From: RGIG4097 sp964599875
GTDB lineage: Bacteria > Bacillota > Clostridia > Christensenellales > CAG-917
Direction of reading: 5' to 3'
DNA: 64,000 bases
NCBI GenBank assembly: GCA_964599875.1
Contig: CAZRHE010000006.1
Span: 1-64,000, forward strand
Within the stretch, counting starts at the first letter, position 1, and each line of letters opens with the position of its first letter. The position numbers were made by a program, and so were the translations under genes. Shown here piece by piece: positions 26,285 to 35,124 of the stretch. Below the pieces are notes generated by a model. It saw only the letters and a list, made by a program, of their open reading frames with translations. It had not been told where the DNA came from and searched no databases.

Positions 26285-26310
26285 AAAAAAATGATTGCAA
26301 AGCAATCATC
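26285..26310 (-). terminator. Intrinsic terminator between trmD and rbgA
   Basis: ATGATTGC/GCAATCAT stem with loop TTT, followed on the minus strand by seven Ts. It divides the long ribosome-maturation cluster in two. Confidence 0.85.
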
Positions 26311-26313
26311 TCG

Positions 26314-26985
26314 TTATTCTCCGAGAAGGTCAGGGCGACGCTCTCTGGTGATTTTCAAAGATTGTTCGCGACGCCATTTAGCGATTTCAGCATGATTTCC
26401 GCTTTGCAAAACTTCGGGGACTTTCAGCCCTCTGTATTCCGCGGGACGGGTGTATTGCGGATATTCGAGAAGACCGTTTGAAAAACTCTCCTCGTTCGTG
26501 CTTTCACCCGAGCCCAAAACTCCGTCTACGTATCTTGCGACGGCGTTAATAAGGACGAGCGCGGGCAATTCTCCACCCGTCAAAACGTAATCACCGATTG
26601 AGATTTCCTCGTCGATGCAAAGGTCGATAATTCTTTCGTCAATTCCCTCGTAATCACCGCACAAAAGGAGCAATCCTTCCTCTTTTGCAAGGCTTTCGAC
26701 TACGTTTTGTTTGAGTTGAACGCCTTTTGGTGAAAGATAAATCCTTTTGAGTTTATGTTCGGGGTCGACCGCCTCGATCGCGCTTACGACGGGATCGGGC
26801 GTCATAACCATTCCGGCACCTCCGCCGTAAGGATAATCGTCGGTTTTGGAGTGTTTATCCTTGCTATAATCCCTGATATTAGTTACGTTAACGTCCAAAA
26901 TACCGCCCGCAATCGCTTTTCCGATGAGGCTTTGGGATAGGACGCCGAAATAGTCTGGGAATATAGTCAGAATTTCAAAACGCAT
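26314..26985 (-). CDS. trmD: tRNA (guanine-N1)-methyltransferase
   Basis: A 223-residue SPOUT-class enzyme that makes m1G37 in tRNAs with G36 and prevents +1 frameshifting. The trefoil-knot SAM site shows as LLCGDYEGIDERI and SIGDYVLTGGE; GGGAGMVM is the N-terminal loop. Full length. It starts one base after the rimM stop codon, so it is coupled to it. Confidence 0.97.
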   Translation of the reverse strand: MRFEILTIFPDYFGVLSQSLIGKAIAGGILDVNVTNIRDYSKDKHSKTDDYPYGGGAGMVMTPDPVVSAIEAVDPEHKLKRIYLSPKGVQLKQNVVESLAKEEGLLLLCGDYEGIDERIIDLCIDEEISIGDYVLTGGELPALVLINAVARYVDGVLGSGESTNEESFSNGLLEYPQYTRPAEYRGLKVPEVLQSGNHAEIAKWRREQSLKITRERRPDLLGE

Positions 26986-26986
26986 A

Positions 26987-27496
26987 TCAGTCGTTGTATA
27001 CCGCTACTCTGCGGAAGATATAGCCGTCGAGAAGGATTTTGCCGTTTTCGACGTCGGTTTCCTTGATGAGTTCTTTGAGTGCGGGGAATTGAACGGTGCC
27101 GCCTGCGGGAAGTTTCACGACGTAAACGTCCGCGGAGCCGTATTGCATGACGTCGACTAGTTCACCGACGATATCGCCGTCCACGTAGACGTCCGAGCCG
27201 ATTATATCCGCGATATAAACCTTGCCGTCGCCGGGGGAAGGAAGTTCGCTTCTCTCGACCGTCAAGGATTTTCCGCGATAGGATTCCGCCTGCTCTACGG
27301 TGTCGATGCCTGAAAATTTGATATAAGCAAAATCGCCTTCAACGGAGATTTTCTCAACGTTGAAGGTTTTGCCGTCCAGTTTTGCGCGTTTAACGGAATT
27401 GAATCGCGTGGAGTCCGAGGTGTAAAGTTCGAAGCGGATTTCTCCTTTCAAACCGCGGGGACGCAACGCCTTTCCGACAGTAAATTCCGATTTCAT
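26987..27496 (-). CDS. rimM: 16S rRNA processing protein RimM
   Basis: A 169-residue 30S maturation factor that binds S19 and helps 16S head assembly. The RimM N-terminal barrel (VGKALRPRGLKGEIRF) and the C-terminal PRC-like barrel (IADIIGSDVYVD...LIKETDVENGKILL) are both present. The ATG overlaps the stop codon of khpA by four bases (ATGA), so translation is coupled. Confidence 0.95.
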   Translation of the reverse strand: MKSEFTVGKALRPRGLKGEIRFELYTSDSTRFNSVKRAKLDGKTFNVEKISVEGDFAYIKFSGIDTVEQAESYRGKSLTVERSELPSPGDGKVYIADIIGSDVYVDGDIVGELVDVMQYGSADVYVVKLPAGGTVQFPALKELIKETDVENGKILLDGYIFRRVAVYND

Positions 27497-27726
27497 TCTT
27501 TTTCGTCTATGACTACATTATAATGCGTACCGCTTTTTCCGCTTGCCGCTTTGACGAGAGTACGAATAGATTTCGCAATTCTGCCCTGTTTTCCGATGAC
27601 TTTGCCGATATCTTTTTTTGCGATAGTCACAACGATATCGCTGACGTCGTCGTTTTCGCGCATTTCAACCTCGTAATCCCCGTCGGGAACGAGTTTTGCG
27701 ACCAAATATTCTACCAGTTCAAGCAT
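27493..27726 (-). CDS. khpA: KH-domain RNA-binding protein KhpA
   Basis: A 77-residue single type II KH domain. The GxxG RNA-binding loop is IGKQGRIAKSIRTL. KhpA forms a heterodimer with KhpB in Gram-positive bacteria and influences cell elongation and RNA metabolism. It lies in its standard place between rpsP and rimM. Confidence 0.95.
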   Translation of the reverse strand: MLELVEYLVAKLVPDGDYEVEMRENDDVSDIVVTIAKKDIGKVIGKQGRIAKSIRTLVKAASGKSGTHYNVVIDEKE

Positions 27727-27728
27727 AA

Positions 27729-27968
27729 TTAGAGGATTCCGTTTGCTTTGAAGAGGTCACGCACGGTATCGGTAGGTTGTGCGCCGTTTGCGAGCCATTT
27801 CTTTGCGAGTTCTGCATCGATTCTGATTTCCTTGGGGTCTGCAACGGGATTGTAAATACCGATTTGTTCGATGTATTCACCGTCTCTTGCTTTACGAGAA
27901 TCGACTGCTACGATACGATAGAAAGGTGCTTTTTTTGCGCCCATGCGGGTAAGTCTGAGTTTGACCAT
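27729..27968 (-). CDS. rpsP: 30S ribosomal protein S16
   Basis: A 79-residue full-length S16 with the opening MVKLRLTRMGAKKAPFYRIV and the AELAKKWLANGAQPTDTV block. AAAGGAG precedes the ATG. First gene of the rpsP-khpA-rimM-trmD run; it follows ffh by 48 bases. Confidence 0.98.
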   Translation of the reverse strand: MVKLRLTRMGAKKAPFYRIVAVDSRKARDGEYIEQIGIYNPVADPKEIRIDAELAKKWLANGAQPTDTVRDLFKANGIL

Positions 27969-28016
27969 GATTTGTTTCTCCTTTGAGTGGTATATATAAT
28001 TTTTTGTTTTTGTAGT

Positions 28017-29354
28017 TTAGAACGGGAATCCGCGAAGTCCTTTAAGACCTTTAAGACCGCCTTTTTGCATTCTGTTCATCATATCCTTCGTCAGTTCGAA
28101 CTGTTTGAGGAGTTGATTGACTTCTTGAATACTCGTGCCGCTGCCCTTTGCGATACGTTTTCTTTGGCTTGCCTTGATGATATCGGGATTTCTCCTTTCC
28201 TTCGGCGTCATGGATTGGATGATTGCCTTCGTGCGAACGAGTTGTTTCTCGTCGATTTCGGGCGCGCCGCCTTTCATCTTGCCCGCAAGCCCCGGAATCA
28301 TATTCATCATATCGCCGAGATTGCCCATTTTTTTGACGCTGTCCAGTTGTTCGAGATAATCTTCAAGGGTGAACGAGCGTTCTTTGATTTTCTTTTGAAG
28401 GTTTTCGGCCTGTTCTTTCGAGAACGCGTTTTCCGCCTTTTCAATGAGAGTAAGCACGTCCCCCATTCCGAGAATACGGCTCGCCATTCTGTCGGGATGG
28501 AAAGGCTCGAGGTCTTCCATTTTTTCGCCCGTACCGCTGAATTTGATAGGTTTGCCGGTGACTGCTTTTATGGAAAGTGCCGCACCGCCTCTCGTGTCGC
28601 CGTCGAGTTTGGTCATGATGACGCCGGTGATATCGAGTGTCTTATTGAAGGTGTCCGCGACCGTAACCGCGTCTTGACCCGTCATGCTGTCCACGACGAG
28701 AAGGATTTCGGTGGGCTTGACGGCGGCTTTGATTTTGACGAGTTCGTCCATCAAAGTTTCGTCTATGTGCAGACGCCCTGCCGTATCGATGATAACCGTG
28801 TCGTAACCGTTTTTGAGTGCGTACGGGATTGCGTCAGTTGCAATCTTGACGGGGCTGATTTGCCCTTCTTCGAACACTTCCGTGCCCGCTTTGCCGCCGA
28901 CTACTTTGAGTTGTTGTATTGCCGCGGGACGATATATATCCCCTGCGACCAGCAAAACTTTTTTGCCTTGTTTTTTGAGATACGCGGTGAGTTTTCCGCA
29001 CATGGTGGTCTTGCCCGCGCCTTGTAATCCGCACATCATATACACGGTGGGTTGACGGTCGCTCGTGGCAAGTTTTTGATGAGTGCTGCCCATAAGGACG
29101 GTGAGTTCGTCGTTGACGATTTTCACGATTTGTTGCGCGGGAGTCAGAGATTTGAGAATATCTTCTCCGAGAGCCTTTTCGCTCACTCTCGCGACGAAAT
29201 CCTTGACAACGCCGAAGTTGACGTCCGCCTCCAATAGCGCGACGCGGATTTCTCTCATAGCCTGCTTAATTTCGAGTTCGGTCAACTTGCCCTTATTGCG
29301 CAGTTTCGAGAAAATGTGATTCATTCTGTCACTTAAACTTGCAAACGTACCCAT
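28017..29354 (-). CDS. ffh: Signal recognition particle protein Ffh
   Basis: A 445-residue SRP54 homologue that binds signal peptides and SRP RNA for co-translational targeting. N domain at about 1-85; G domain with GLQGAGKTTMCGKL, DTAGR and TKLD; M domain with methionine-rich grooves and the RNA-binding helix SQRKRIAKGSGTS. The C-terminus is glycine/lysine rich. The start is the ATG at 29354 (GGAG five bases upstream), which fits the family N-terminus FASLSDRM; the upstream extension is not used. Its RNA partner is encoded at 51470-51737 in this window. Confidence 0.97.
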   Translation of the reverse strand: MGTFASLSDRMNHIFSKLRNKGKLTELEIKQAMREIRVALLEADVNFGVVKDFVARVSEKALGEDILKSLTPAQQIVKIVNDELTVLMGSTHQKLATSDRQPTVYMMCGLQGAGKTTMCGKLTAYLKKQGKKVLLVAGDIYRPAAIQQLKVVGGKAGTEVFEEGQISPVKIATDAIPYALKNGYDTVIIDTAGRLHIDETLMDELVKIKAAVKPTEILLVVDSMTGQDAVTVADTFNKTLDITGVIMTKLDGDTRGGAALSIKAVTGKPIKFSGTGEKMEDLEPFHPDRMASRILGMGDVLTLIEKAENAFSKEQAENLQKKIKERSFTLEDYLEQLDSVKKMGNLGDMMNMIPGLAGKMKGGAPEIDEKQLVRTKAIIQSMTPKERRNPDIIKASQRKRIAKGSGTSIQEVNQLLKQFELTKDMMNRMQKGGLKGLKGLRGFPF

Positions 29355-29355
29355 A

Positions 29356-29679
29356 TCACTCCAAGATTTCACGTGCGGTGCGAAGTGCGTCAAGCGCGAC
29401 TTCGAGGTTGCCGTCCTTTATTGCGGAAACGGCAAGGTCGATATTTGCTGCAAGAGAGGTTTCGCGAGCCGCCAAGCCGAGTTTGTTTTCATATTCGGCA
29501 AGCAACTTCTCCCCCGACTTTACTGCGTCGAGCACGGCTTGCCTCGACACGGAAAAGTCTTCCGCTATCTCACCGAAAGACATATCCTCGTCGTAATGCA
29601 GACGAAGCATTTCATTCTGCTTATCGGTGAGCAGGTTGCCGTAGTAGGCGCGAAGATTCGATATTGTGTATCTATCCAT
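29356..29679 (-). CDS. ylxM: YlxM/p13 family DNA-binding protein
   Basis: A 107-residue helix-turn-helix protein of the YlxM family, in which members bind or stimulate SRP components. The region DEDMSFGEIAEDFSVSRQAVLDAVKSGEKLL is a sigma-70 region-4-like HTH. It immediately precedes ffh with a one-base gap, the conserved order. The ATG at 29679 has AGAGGA nine bases upstream. Confidence 0.92.
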   Translation of the reverse strand: MDRYTISNLRAYYGNLLTDKQNEMLRLHYDEDMSFGEIAEDFSVSRQAVLDAVKSGEKLLAEYENKLGLAARETSLAANIDLAVSAIKDGNLEVALDALRTAREILE

Positions 29680-29696
29680 AGTGTAAAGTCCTCTCG

Positions 29697-29735
29697 CTTG
29701 ACAGTATAATAACAATTTTCAAAACCGCTGTCAAG
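29697..29735 (-). promoter_or_regulatory. ylxM-ffh promoter overlapped by an inverted repeat
   Basis: Minus-strand TTGACA (29729-29734), 17-base spacer, TATTAT (29706-29711). The -35 box lies in one arm and the start region in the other arm of the 8-bp inverted repeat CTTGACAG...CTGTCAAG (29728-29735 and 29697-29704). The repeat could be an operator or the RNA side of a start-site hairpin. Confidence 0.55.
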
Positions 29736-29754
29736 CGTTTTTACTTTACATTAT

Positions 29755-29777
29755 AAAAAGGACGCCTTTCGGCGCCC
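29755..29777 (-). terminator. Terminator after ftsY
   Basis: GGGCGCC, loop GAAA, GGCGTCC followed by TTTTT on the minus strand. It separates smc-ftsY from ylxM-ffh. Confidence 0.85.
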
Positions 29778-29800
29778 GATTTTTCATTGTAAAGTTCTTT

Positions 29801-30694
29801 TTAGAAAAGTGCGTTGACAAACTCCGTCGGGTCGAAAGGAATGAGATCGTCTATCTTTTCGCCTACGCCGACGAAGAGGACGGGAAGTTCGAGTTCTTCG
29901 CTGATTGCAACCACCACTCCCCCCTTTGCGGTGCCATCGAGTTTGGTGAGGATTATGCCGTCGATATCGATTGCCTCACCGAAGATTTCCGCTTGCGACA
30001 GTCCGTTTTGTCCAGTCGTCGCATCGAGTACGAGATACTTTCTGAAATCCGCGTTAGGAAGTTCTCTCTCGACCACTCTGCATATTTTTTTCAGTTCATT
30101 CATGAGGTTGACTTTGTTGTGAAGTCTTCCCGCCGTATCCACCAAGATAACGTCTGTGCCTTTTGCTTTTGCGGATGCTATGGCGTCGTACACGACTGCG
30201 GCAGGGTCGCTCCCCTCTCCGTGCTTGACCACTCTGACGCCAGCGCGTTCTCCCCACACTTCGAGTTGTTCGCTTGCGGCGGCGCGGAACGTATCCGCCG
30301 CTGCAACCACTACGCTCTTGCCTTGCGAGCGGAAGTAGTTTGCAAGTTTGCCGATAGCGGTGGTTTTGCCGACGCCGTTGACTCCCGACAACAAAATGAC
30401 GAGAGGATATTCGTATTCGTCGACTTCGAATTCGATATCGTCGATAAGGATTTGACGAAGAAGGTCTTTCGCGCCCTCGGGTGCTTTCACCTTGTTTCTG
30501 AAAACCTCGTCTTTGAGTTCGTCTATGACGCTCTCGGTTGCGGTTATGCCCATATCGGCGGCAAGCAACGCTTCTTCGAGATTGTCGTAAAACTCGTCGT
30601 CGAGTTCTTTTGCAGAAAAAGCGTAGAAGAGTTTCTTTTGGAAGTTGTCTTTAGTCTTTTTTACGCCGTCGCGTATTTTTTGGAAAAGTCCCAT
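29801..30694 (-). CDS. ftsY: SRP receptor FtsY
   Basis: A 297-residue SRP-receptor GTPase that docks Ffh-ribosome complexes at the membrane. NG domain: GVNGVGKTTAIGKLA (G1), DTFRAAA, DTAGR, TKLDG. It lacks a long acidic A domain, as in other Firmicutes. The ATG at 30694 follows the smc stop codon by one base; an upstream start would overlap smc. Confidence 0.96.
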   Translation of the reverse strand: MGLFQKIRDGVKKTKDNFQKKLFYAFSAKELDDEFYDNLEEALLAADMGITATESVIDELKDEVFRNKVKAPEGAKDLLRQILIDDIEFEVDEYEYPLVILLSGVNGVGKTTAIGKLANYFRSQGKSVVVAAADTFRAAASEQLEVWGERAGVRVVKHGEGSDPAAVVYDAIASAKAKGTDVILVDTAGRLHNKVNLMNELKKICRVVERELPNADFRKYLVLDATTGQNGLSQAEIFGEAIDIDGIILTKLDGTAKGGVVVAISEELELPVLFVGVGEKIDDLIPFDPTEFVNALF

Positions 30695-30695
30695 A

Positions 30696-33600
30696 TTATG
30701 CCTCCATTGCAAATGCGGAATCGCTTCCGTCGTCCGAACCGCCGTCGGATGCGTGTTTGACCGCTTCTTCGAATTCGATTGCGACGGTCTTGGTGACGCC
30801 CTTCTCCTCCATCGTTACGCCGAAAATACTGTCTGCGTGACGCATGGTAGGTTTACGGTGGGTGATGACGATAAATTGCGTGTAGTCGCTGAATTTCGTG
30901 ATGAATTCCGCAAACAAATTCGCGTTGCTTTCGTCGAGTGCCGCGTCGATTTCGTCGAGGACGCAGAACGGCATGGGTTTCAAACTCAATATCGAGAACA
31001 ATATCGCGATAGCCGTAACCGCTCTTTCACCGCCCGACAACAAGGATATGTGACGGAGAGATTTTCCTGGAGGTTGCGCATATATCTCTATGCCCGCCTC
31101 GAGAGGATCGTCGGTTTCCGCGGTGTTAAGTTTGAGTTCGCCTTTGCCACCTCCGAAGAGTTTTGCGAATACGTCTTTGAAGTTGACTTGAATCTTCTCG
31201 AACGCATCCACGAATTTGCCCGTCATTTCTCTGGTCAGTTCCTCGATAATGTGGTTGATATCGTCGTATGCGTTTTGAATGTCGTCCCTTTGCGTAACGT
31301 ATTCTTCGTGGTGTTTCTCTTGCTCTGCGAGTTGCTCGACCGCAAGGGTGTTGACGTCGCCCAAACGGTTGATATCCTTTTTGAGTTCTTGGATTGCGGT
31401 TTTTGCGCCGTATGCCTCGAAGGTTTCGTCCTTAAATTCAAGTGCGGACGTATAGGTAAGGTCGTATTCTTCAAGAACGTGTTCTTGCAAAATTCTATTC
31501 TCGGAATCGATTCTTTCAAGCACGCCTTCGTCGCGGACTCTCTTTTCGCTGATAGCGGTTTTTTCTTCTTGGAGTTGCGTTTTGAGTTTGTCGAGGTCGA
31601 TGATTTTTTGGGAAATCGCGCGTTTTCTTTCGGACAAACTTGCAATCGCCTCTTCGAGTTCCTTGATTTTCTTTGCGTCTTCCGCACTGAACGAGGTCTT
31701 TTCGGGAGCGTTCATTATGGATGCGAGTTGATTTTCGACGGTCTTGATTTCCGCAATCTTGTCAAGTTTCTCCTCCTGAATACTCTCCATATCTCTCTTA
31801 TAGCGGAATATTTCGGCATCAATAACGTCGATATCGCTCTTCGCCTGCGTCAAGCGCACGCGCAAATCCATAACTTCGGCGCGTTTGGTTTCGAGTTCGG
31901 TTTTTTGTTCACCCGACTGCGACTTGGTCGCCGCAACGAGAGTGCCGTATTCGCTTTCCTTATTCTTGACCACTTCTTCGAGTACGTCGATTGAAGAAAG
32001 TTTGCTTTCGAGGTCTTTGACGGTTGCTCTGACCTTTTCACATTCGACCGCATCTTCCGCGATTTCTTTCGTCAGTTGCTCGACTGCGTCCGCAGATGCC
32101 TTCGCCTTGTTTTCGTTCAAGGACGTTTCGATACGGAGTTCGCCGATTTCAGTGGAAATTTGCGCGAGTTTTTCGTCGCAAACTTCGATTTCCAACTGTC
32201 TGTTTTCGCGCTCTTGCGTCAGTCTTGCGATATTGGATTTTAGTTTTTCAAGGTGCGCTTTCGCTTGTTCGATTTGCGCCTCTTGCGTGAGAAGACCGCT
32301 GGTTTGCTGTCTTCTCGAACCGCCCGTAACTTCGCCCCCTCTTGCGTAGATTTCGCCGTCGAGAGTGACGATTTTGAACGCTCTGTCGTACTTCTTCCAA
32401 AGTCTTTCAGCCGTGAGCATATTGTCGACGATAACCGTCGAGCCTATGAGCGCGCGAACGAAATCGTCGAATTCGGGCTTGTAACTAACAAGATCCGCTG
32501 CAACGCCCAAACAACCTTGTTCGGACAAGACGGAACGCTCCAAACTGCCTAAATCTCTTGCTCTGCACGCAGTTCTCGGACGGAAAGTCACGCGGCCGTA
32601 ATTCTTTTGTTTAAGATACGTGATGAGTGCCGCGGCGTCGCGCTCGTTTTCGACGAGGACGTTTTGAAGATTTCCGCCGAGTGCGTACTCGATTGCGGAT
32701 TCGTATTCCTTGGGGACGTTGATGACCTCTGCGAGCACGCCCAAAATCTTACCGCGTAGCATAGGATCGTTTTTGGCGTCTTGCATAAGGCGTTTGACCG
32801 CCTCTTGGAATCCGGAATATTGCTCTTTGACGGAAATTTGAAGTTTCAAATTGCCTTCCGCCATACCCAACTTACTGTTGAGGCTGACAGCGTCTTCCGT
32901 GAGTCCTTTGATTGCCTCTTGACATTCTCTCTTGGTTTGGAGAAGTTCGTTATTCTCGACGATGAGTGCTTTCAACTTCTCGCTCGAGCGTTTGAGATTG
33001 CTATCGTATATAGAAAGATTGGTGGTTTCTTGGTCGAGCCTTGCTTTCTTGTCGCGGAGCAATTCCATGAGGTTTTCAAGGCGGGATTGATTTATGCCCT
33101 TCTCCTCTATGTACGATGCGGAATTACTGCGCAAATTGCCGAGTTCTTGCAACGCTTTGACGTATTCTGCGTTTTTGGTTTCGAGGTCGCTTTCACTGCC
33201 CGCAACCGTCTTTGACAAACGTTCGAACACCGCGTTTGCGTTTTCGTACTCTTTGCTTATTTTCAAGAAAGACTGCATCCCCGCCTCTTTCTTTTCTTCG
33301 GCGGCTTTGATTAAACTTTCGGACACGACTATTTGTGCGTCGATTTCTTTGAGTTCACCGTTTAAACGATTTTGGTCGGCTTGCAAGTGCGTGATTTTTT
33401 CTTTGAGCACGTTTGCCTGACCGGTCATTTTTTCGGCATCCACTTTAAGCGACAAAAGTTCCGCGTTTTGCGCCTCTGCCACTATATCGATTTGACTGCT
33501 CTCTTTTATGGTTTGTTCGTACTCTGCAGTGCAACCCAAATACGCGGCGTCTTTTGCCTCGAACGCCTTTTTGTATCCCTCAATTCTGTCGAGAACGTTT

Positions 33601-34331
33601 TTTCTGATTTCTTCGTTGTGCTCGTAGTTATAAATATAGAGGTTGACTTCCTTGTTTTTCAAGGCGTCTTTGAGTTCGAAATACTTCTTTGCGGTTTCCG
33701 CTTGGCGACGCAACGGCACGAGATGACGCTCGATTTCCGCTATGACGTCGTTTGCTCTTGCAAGGTTGTCTGCGGTTTTCGCGAGTTTGTTTTCAGCCTC
33801 CACCCTTTGCGCGCGGAATTTGGAAATACCTGCCGCCTCTTCGAAAATATTACGTCTGTCCTCGGGTTTTGCCGAAAGGATTTCGTCGATTCGACCTTGT
33901 CCGATAATGGAATAACCTTCCTTGCCAATACCCGTGTCGTGCAGGAGATTGATGATATCTTTCAACTTAACTCTCGTGTTGTTGAGATAGTATTCGGAAA
34001 GACCGCTCCTGTCGAGTTTACGGGAAATTGAAACTTCGTCGTACGGCAAACTGTTGAAAATGTGCTGGTCTTTATTGTTGAAAACCAGCGACACTTCGCA
34101 ATAAGACATACTGCGACGCTTTTCAGTGCCCGCAAAAATGACGTCGGTCATGGTCTTACCACGCAACGACTGCGCACTTCTCTCACCGAGCGTCCAACGG
34201 ATAGCCTCTGCAACGTTAGATTTGCCGCAACCGTTAGGACCGATTATTGCGGTGAATCCGTCTTTGAGGGCGATAACGGTCTTATCCGCAAAGGATTTGA
34301 AACCGTGTAATTCGATTCTTTCGAGATTCAA
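30696..34331 (-). CDS. smc: Chromosome partition protein SMC
   Basis: A 1211-residue condensin ATPase that compacts and segregates the chromosome. The Walker A site GPNGCGKSN (residues 32-40) and C-terminal signature LLSGGERA with Walker B FCVLDEIDAALD make the split ATPase head. Two long coiled coils (about 170-500 and 670-1010) flank a hinge at about 510-650 containing the GGEVTGGS motif. TTG start at 34331 with AGAGGT seven bases upstream. Partner kleisin genes scpA/scpB are not in the window. Confidence 0.97.
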   Translation of the reverse strand: MNLERIELHGFKSFADKTVIALKDGFTAIIGPNGCGKSNVAEAIRWTLGERSAQSLRGKTMTDVIFAGTEKRRSMSYCEVSLVFNNKDQHIFNSLPYDEVSISRKLDRSGLSEYYLNNTRVKLKDIINLLHDTGIGKEGYSIIGQGRIDEILSAKPEDRRNIFEEAAGISKFRAQRVEAENKLAKTADNLARANDVIAEIERHLVPLRRQAETAKKYFELKDALKNKEVNLYIYNYEHNEEIRKNVLDRIEGYKKAFEAKDAAYLGCTAEYEQTIKESSQIDIVAEAQNAELLSLKVDAEKMTGQANVLKEKITHLQADQNRLNGELKEIDAQIVVSESLIKAAEEKKEAGMQSFLKISKEYENANAVFERLSKTVAGSESDLETKNAEYVKALQELGNLRSNSASYIEEKGINQSRLENLMELLRDKKARLDQETTNLSIYDSNLKRSSEKLKALIVENNELLQTKRECQEAIKGLTEDAVSLNSKLGMAEGNLKLQISVKEQYSGFQEAVKRLMQDAKNDPMLRGKILGVLAEVINVPKEYESAIEYALGGNLQNVLVENERDAAALITYLKQKNYGRVTFRPRTACRARDLGSLERSVLSEQGCLGVAADLVSYKPEFDDFVRALIGSTVIVDNMLTAERLWKKYDRAFKIVTLDGEIYARGGEVTGGSRRQQTSGLLTQEAQIEQAKAHLEKLKSNIARLTQERENRQLEIEVCDEKLAQISTEIGELRIETSLNENKAKASADAVEQLTKEIAEDAVECEKVRATVKDLESKLSSIDVLEEVVKNKESEYGTLVAATKSQSGEQKTELETKRAEVMDLRVRLTQAKSDIDVIDAEIFRYKRDMESIQEEKLDKIAEIKTVENQLASIMNAPEKTSFSAEDAKKIKELEEAIASLSERKRAISQKIIDLDKLKTQLQEEKTAISEKRVRDEGVLERIDSENRILQEHVLEEYDLTYTSALEFKDETFEAYGAKTAIQELKKDINRLGDVNTLAVEQLAEQEKHHEEYVTQRDDIQNAYDDINHIIEELTREMTGKFVDAFEKIQVNFKDVFAKLFGGGKGELKLNTAETDDPLEAGIEIYAQPPGKSLRHISLLSGGERAVTAIAILFSILSLKPMPFCVLDEIDAALDESNANLFAEFITKFSDYTQFIVITHRKPTMRHADSIFGVTMEEKGVTKTVAIEFEEAVKHASDGGSDDGSDSAFAMEA

Positions 34332-34390
34332 AATATATACCTCTAATATTATTTAGACGATTATAACATATAAATCCTATGATTTCAAGC

Positions 34391-34426
34391 AAAATAAAAA
34401 ATGTTTCACGGGATTTGTGAAACATT
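34391..34426 (-). terminator. Terminator after rnc
   Basis: AATGTTTCAC / GTGAAACATT hairpin followed on the minus strand by TTTTTTATTTT, in the 115-base rnc-smc gap. Confidence 0.9.
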
Positions 34427-34446
34427 CCTTTTCAAGTATGAAAATC

Positions 34447-35124
34447 TTATCCGAGCAACTTATCGAGAGCGGCTTTTGCGGCGGCTTGCTGCGCCTGCGC
34501 TTTCGTGTTGCCCACGCCGTCGCCATACTCCACTCCGTTTATGAAAACCGCCCAAGTAAAAACGGGTTTATGATCCGGACCGACTTTGCTTTTCAAGACG
34601 TAATCCACGTTCAAATCGTGTTTGAAAGCGTATTCGTTGAGTTCAGACTTGCTGTCCTCCGTCATTTTTATGCCGTAAAACCTGTCGCCGAGCATAGTAA
34701 GGACGTATTTTTTCACCTCGTCCATTCCGCCGTCGAGATAAATCGCACCTGCGATAGCCTCGAACAAATCGCATTTAATGGACGGATGCGTATAAATCTT
34801 CGAACGAGTTTCCCCTATGCCGAATTTCATCATTTCGGCTATTCTAACTGATTCGATTGCGTCGGATAGCGGTTTTTCGCTGACGAGTTTTATGCGCATT
34901 TTGGTGAGCACGCCCTCGTCTTTATCGGGATAAGTCTGATAAAGTTTTTCCGCAACGACGAAACCTACTATGCTGTCCCCCAAAAATTCAAGGTCTTCGT
35001 AGTTTTTGCCGGGGATTGTCGAATAGGACGAGTGTGTAAAAGCGCGCGAAAGCAAGGTTTTATCCTTAAAGACGTAACCGATTGCATTTTCGATGAACGC
35101 TATTTCGTCCTTATTCAGCGCCAT
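34447..35124 (-). CDS. rnc: Ribonuclease III
   Basis: A 225-residue dsRNA endonuclease for rRNA, SRP RNA and mRNA processing. The signature NYEDLEFLGDSIVGF holds the catalytic Glu/Asp, and DLFEAIAGAIYLDGG the second acidic cluster. A C-terminal double-stranded RNA-binding domain ends in KAQAQQAAAKAAL. The start overlaps the plsX end by 14 bases, with GGGAG inside plsX. Confidence 0.97.
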   Translation of the reverse strand: MALNKDEIAFIENAIGYVFKDKTLLSRAFTHSSYSTIPGKNYEDLEFLGDSIVGFVVAEKLYQTYPDKDEGVLTKMRIKLVSEKPLSDAIESVRIAEMMKFGIGETRSKIYTHPSIKCDLFEAIAGAIYLDGGMDEVKKYVLTMLGDRFYGIKMTEDSKSELNEYAFKHDLNVDYVLKSKVGPDHKPVFTWAVFINGVEYGDGVGNTKAQAQQAAAKAALDKLLG

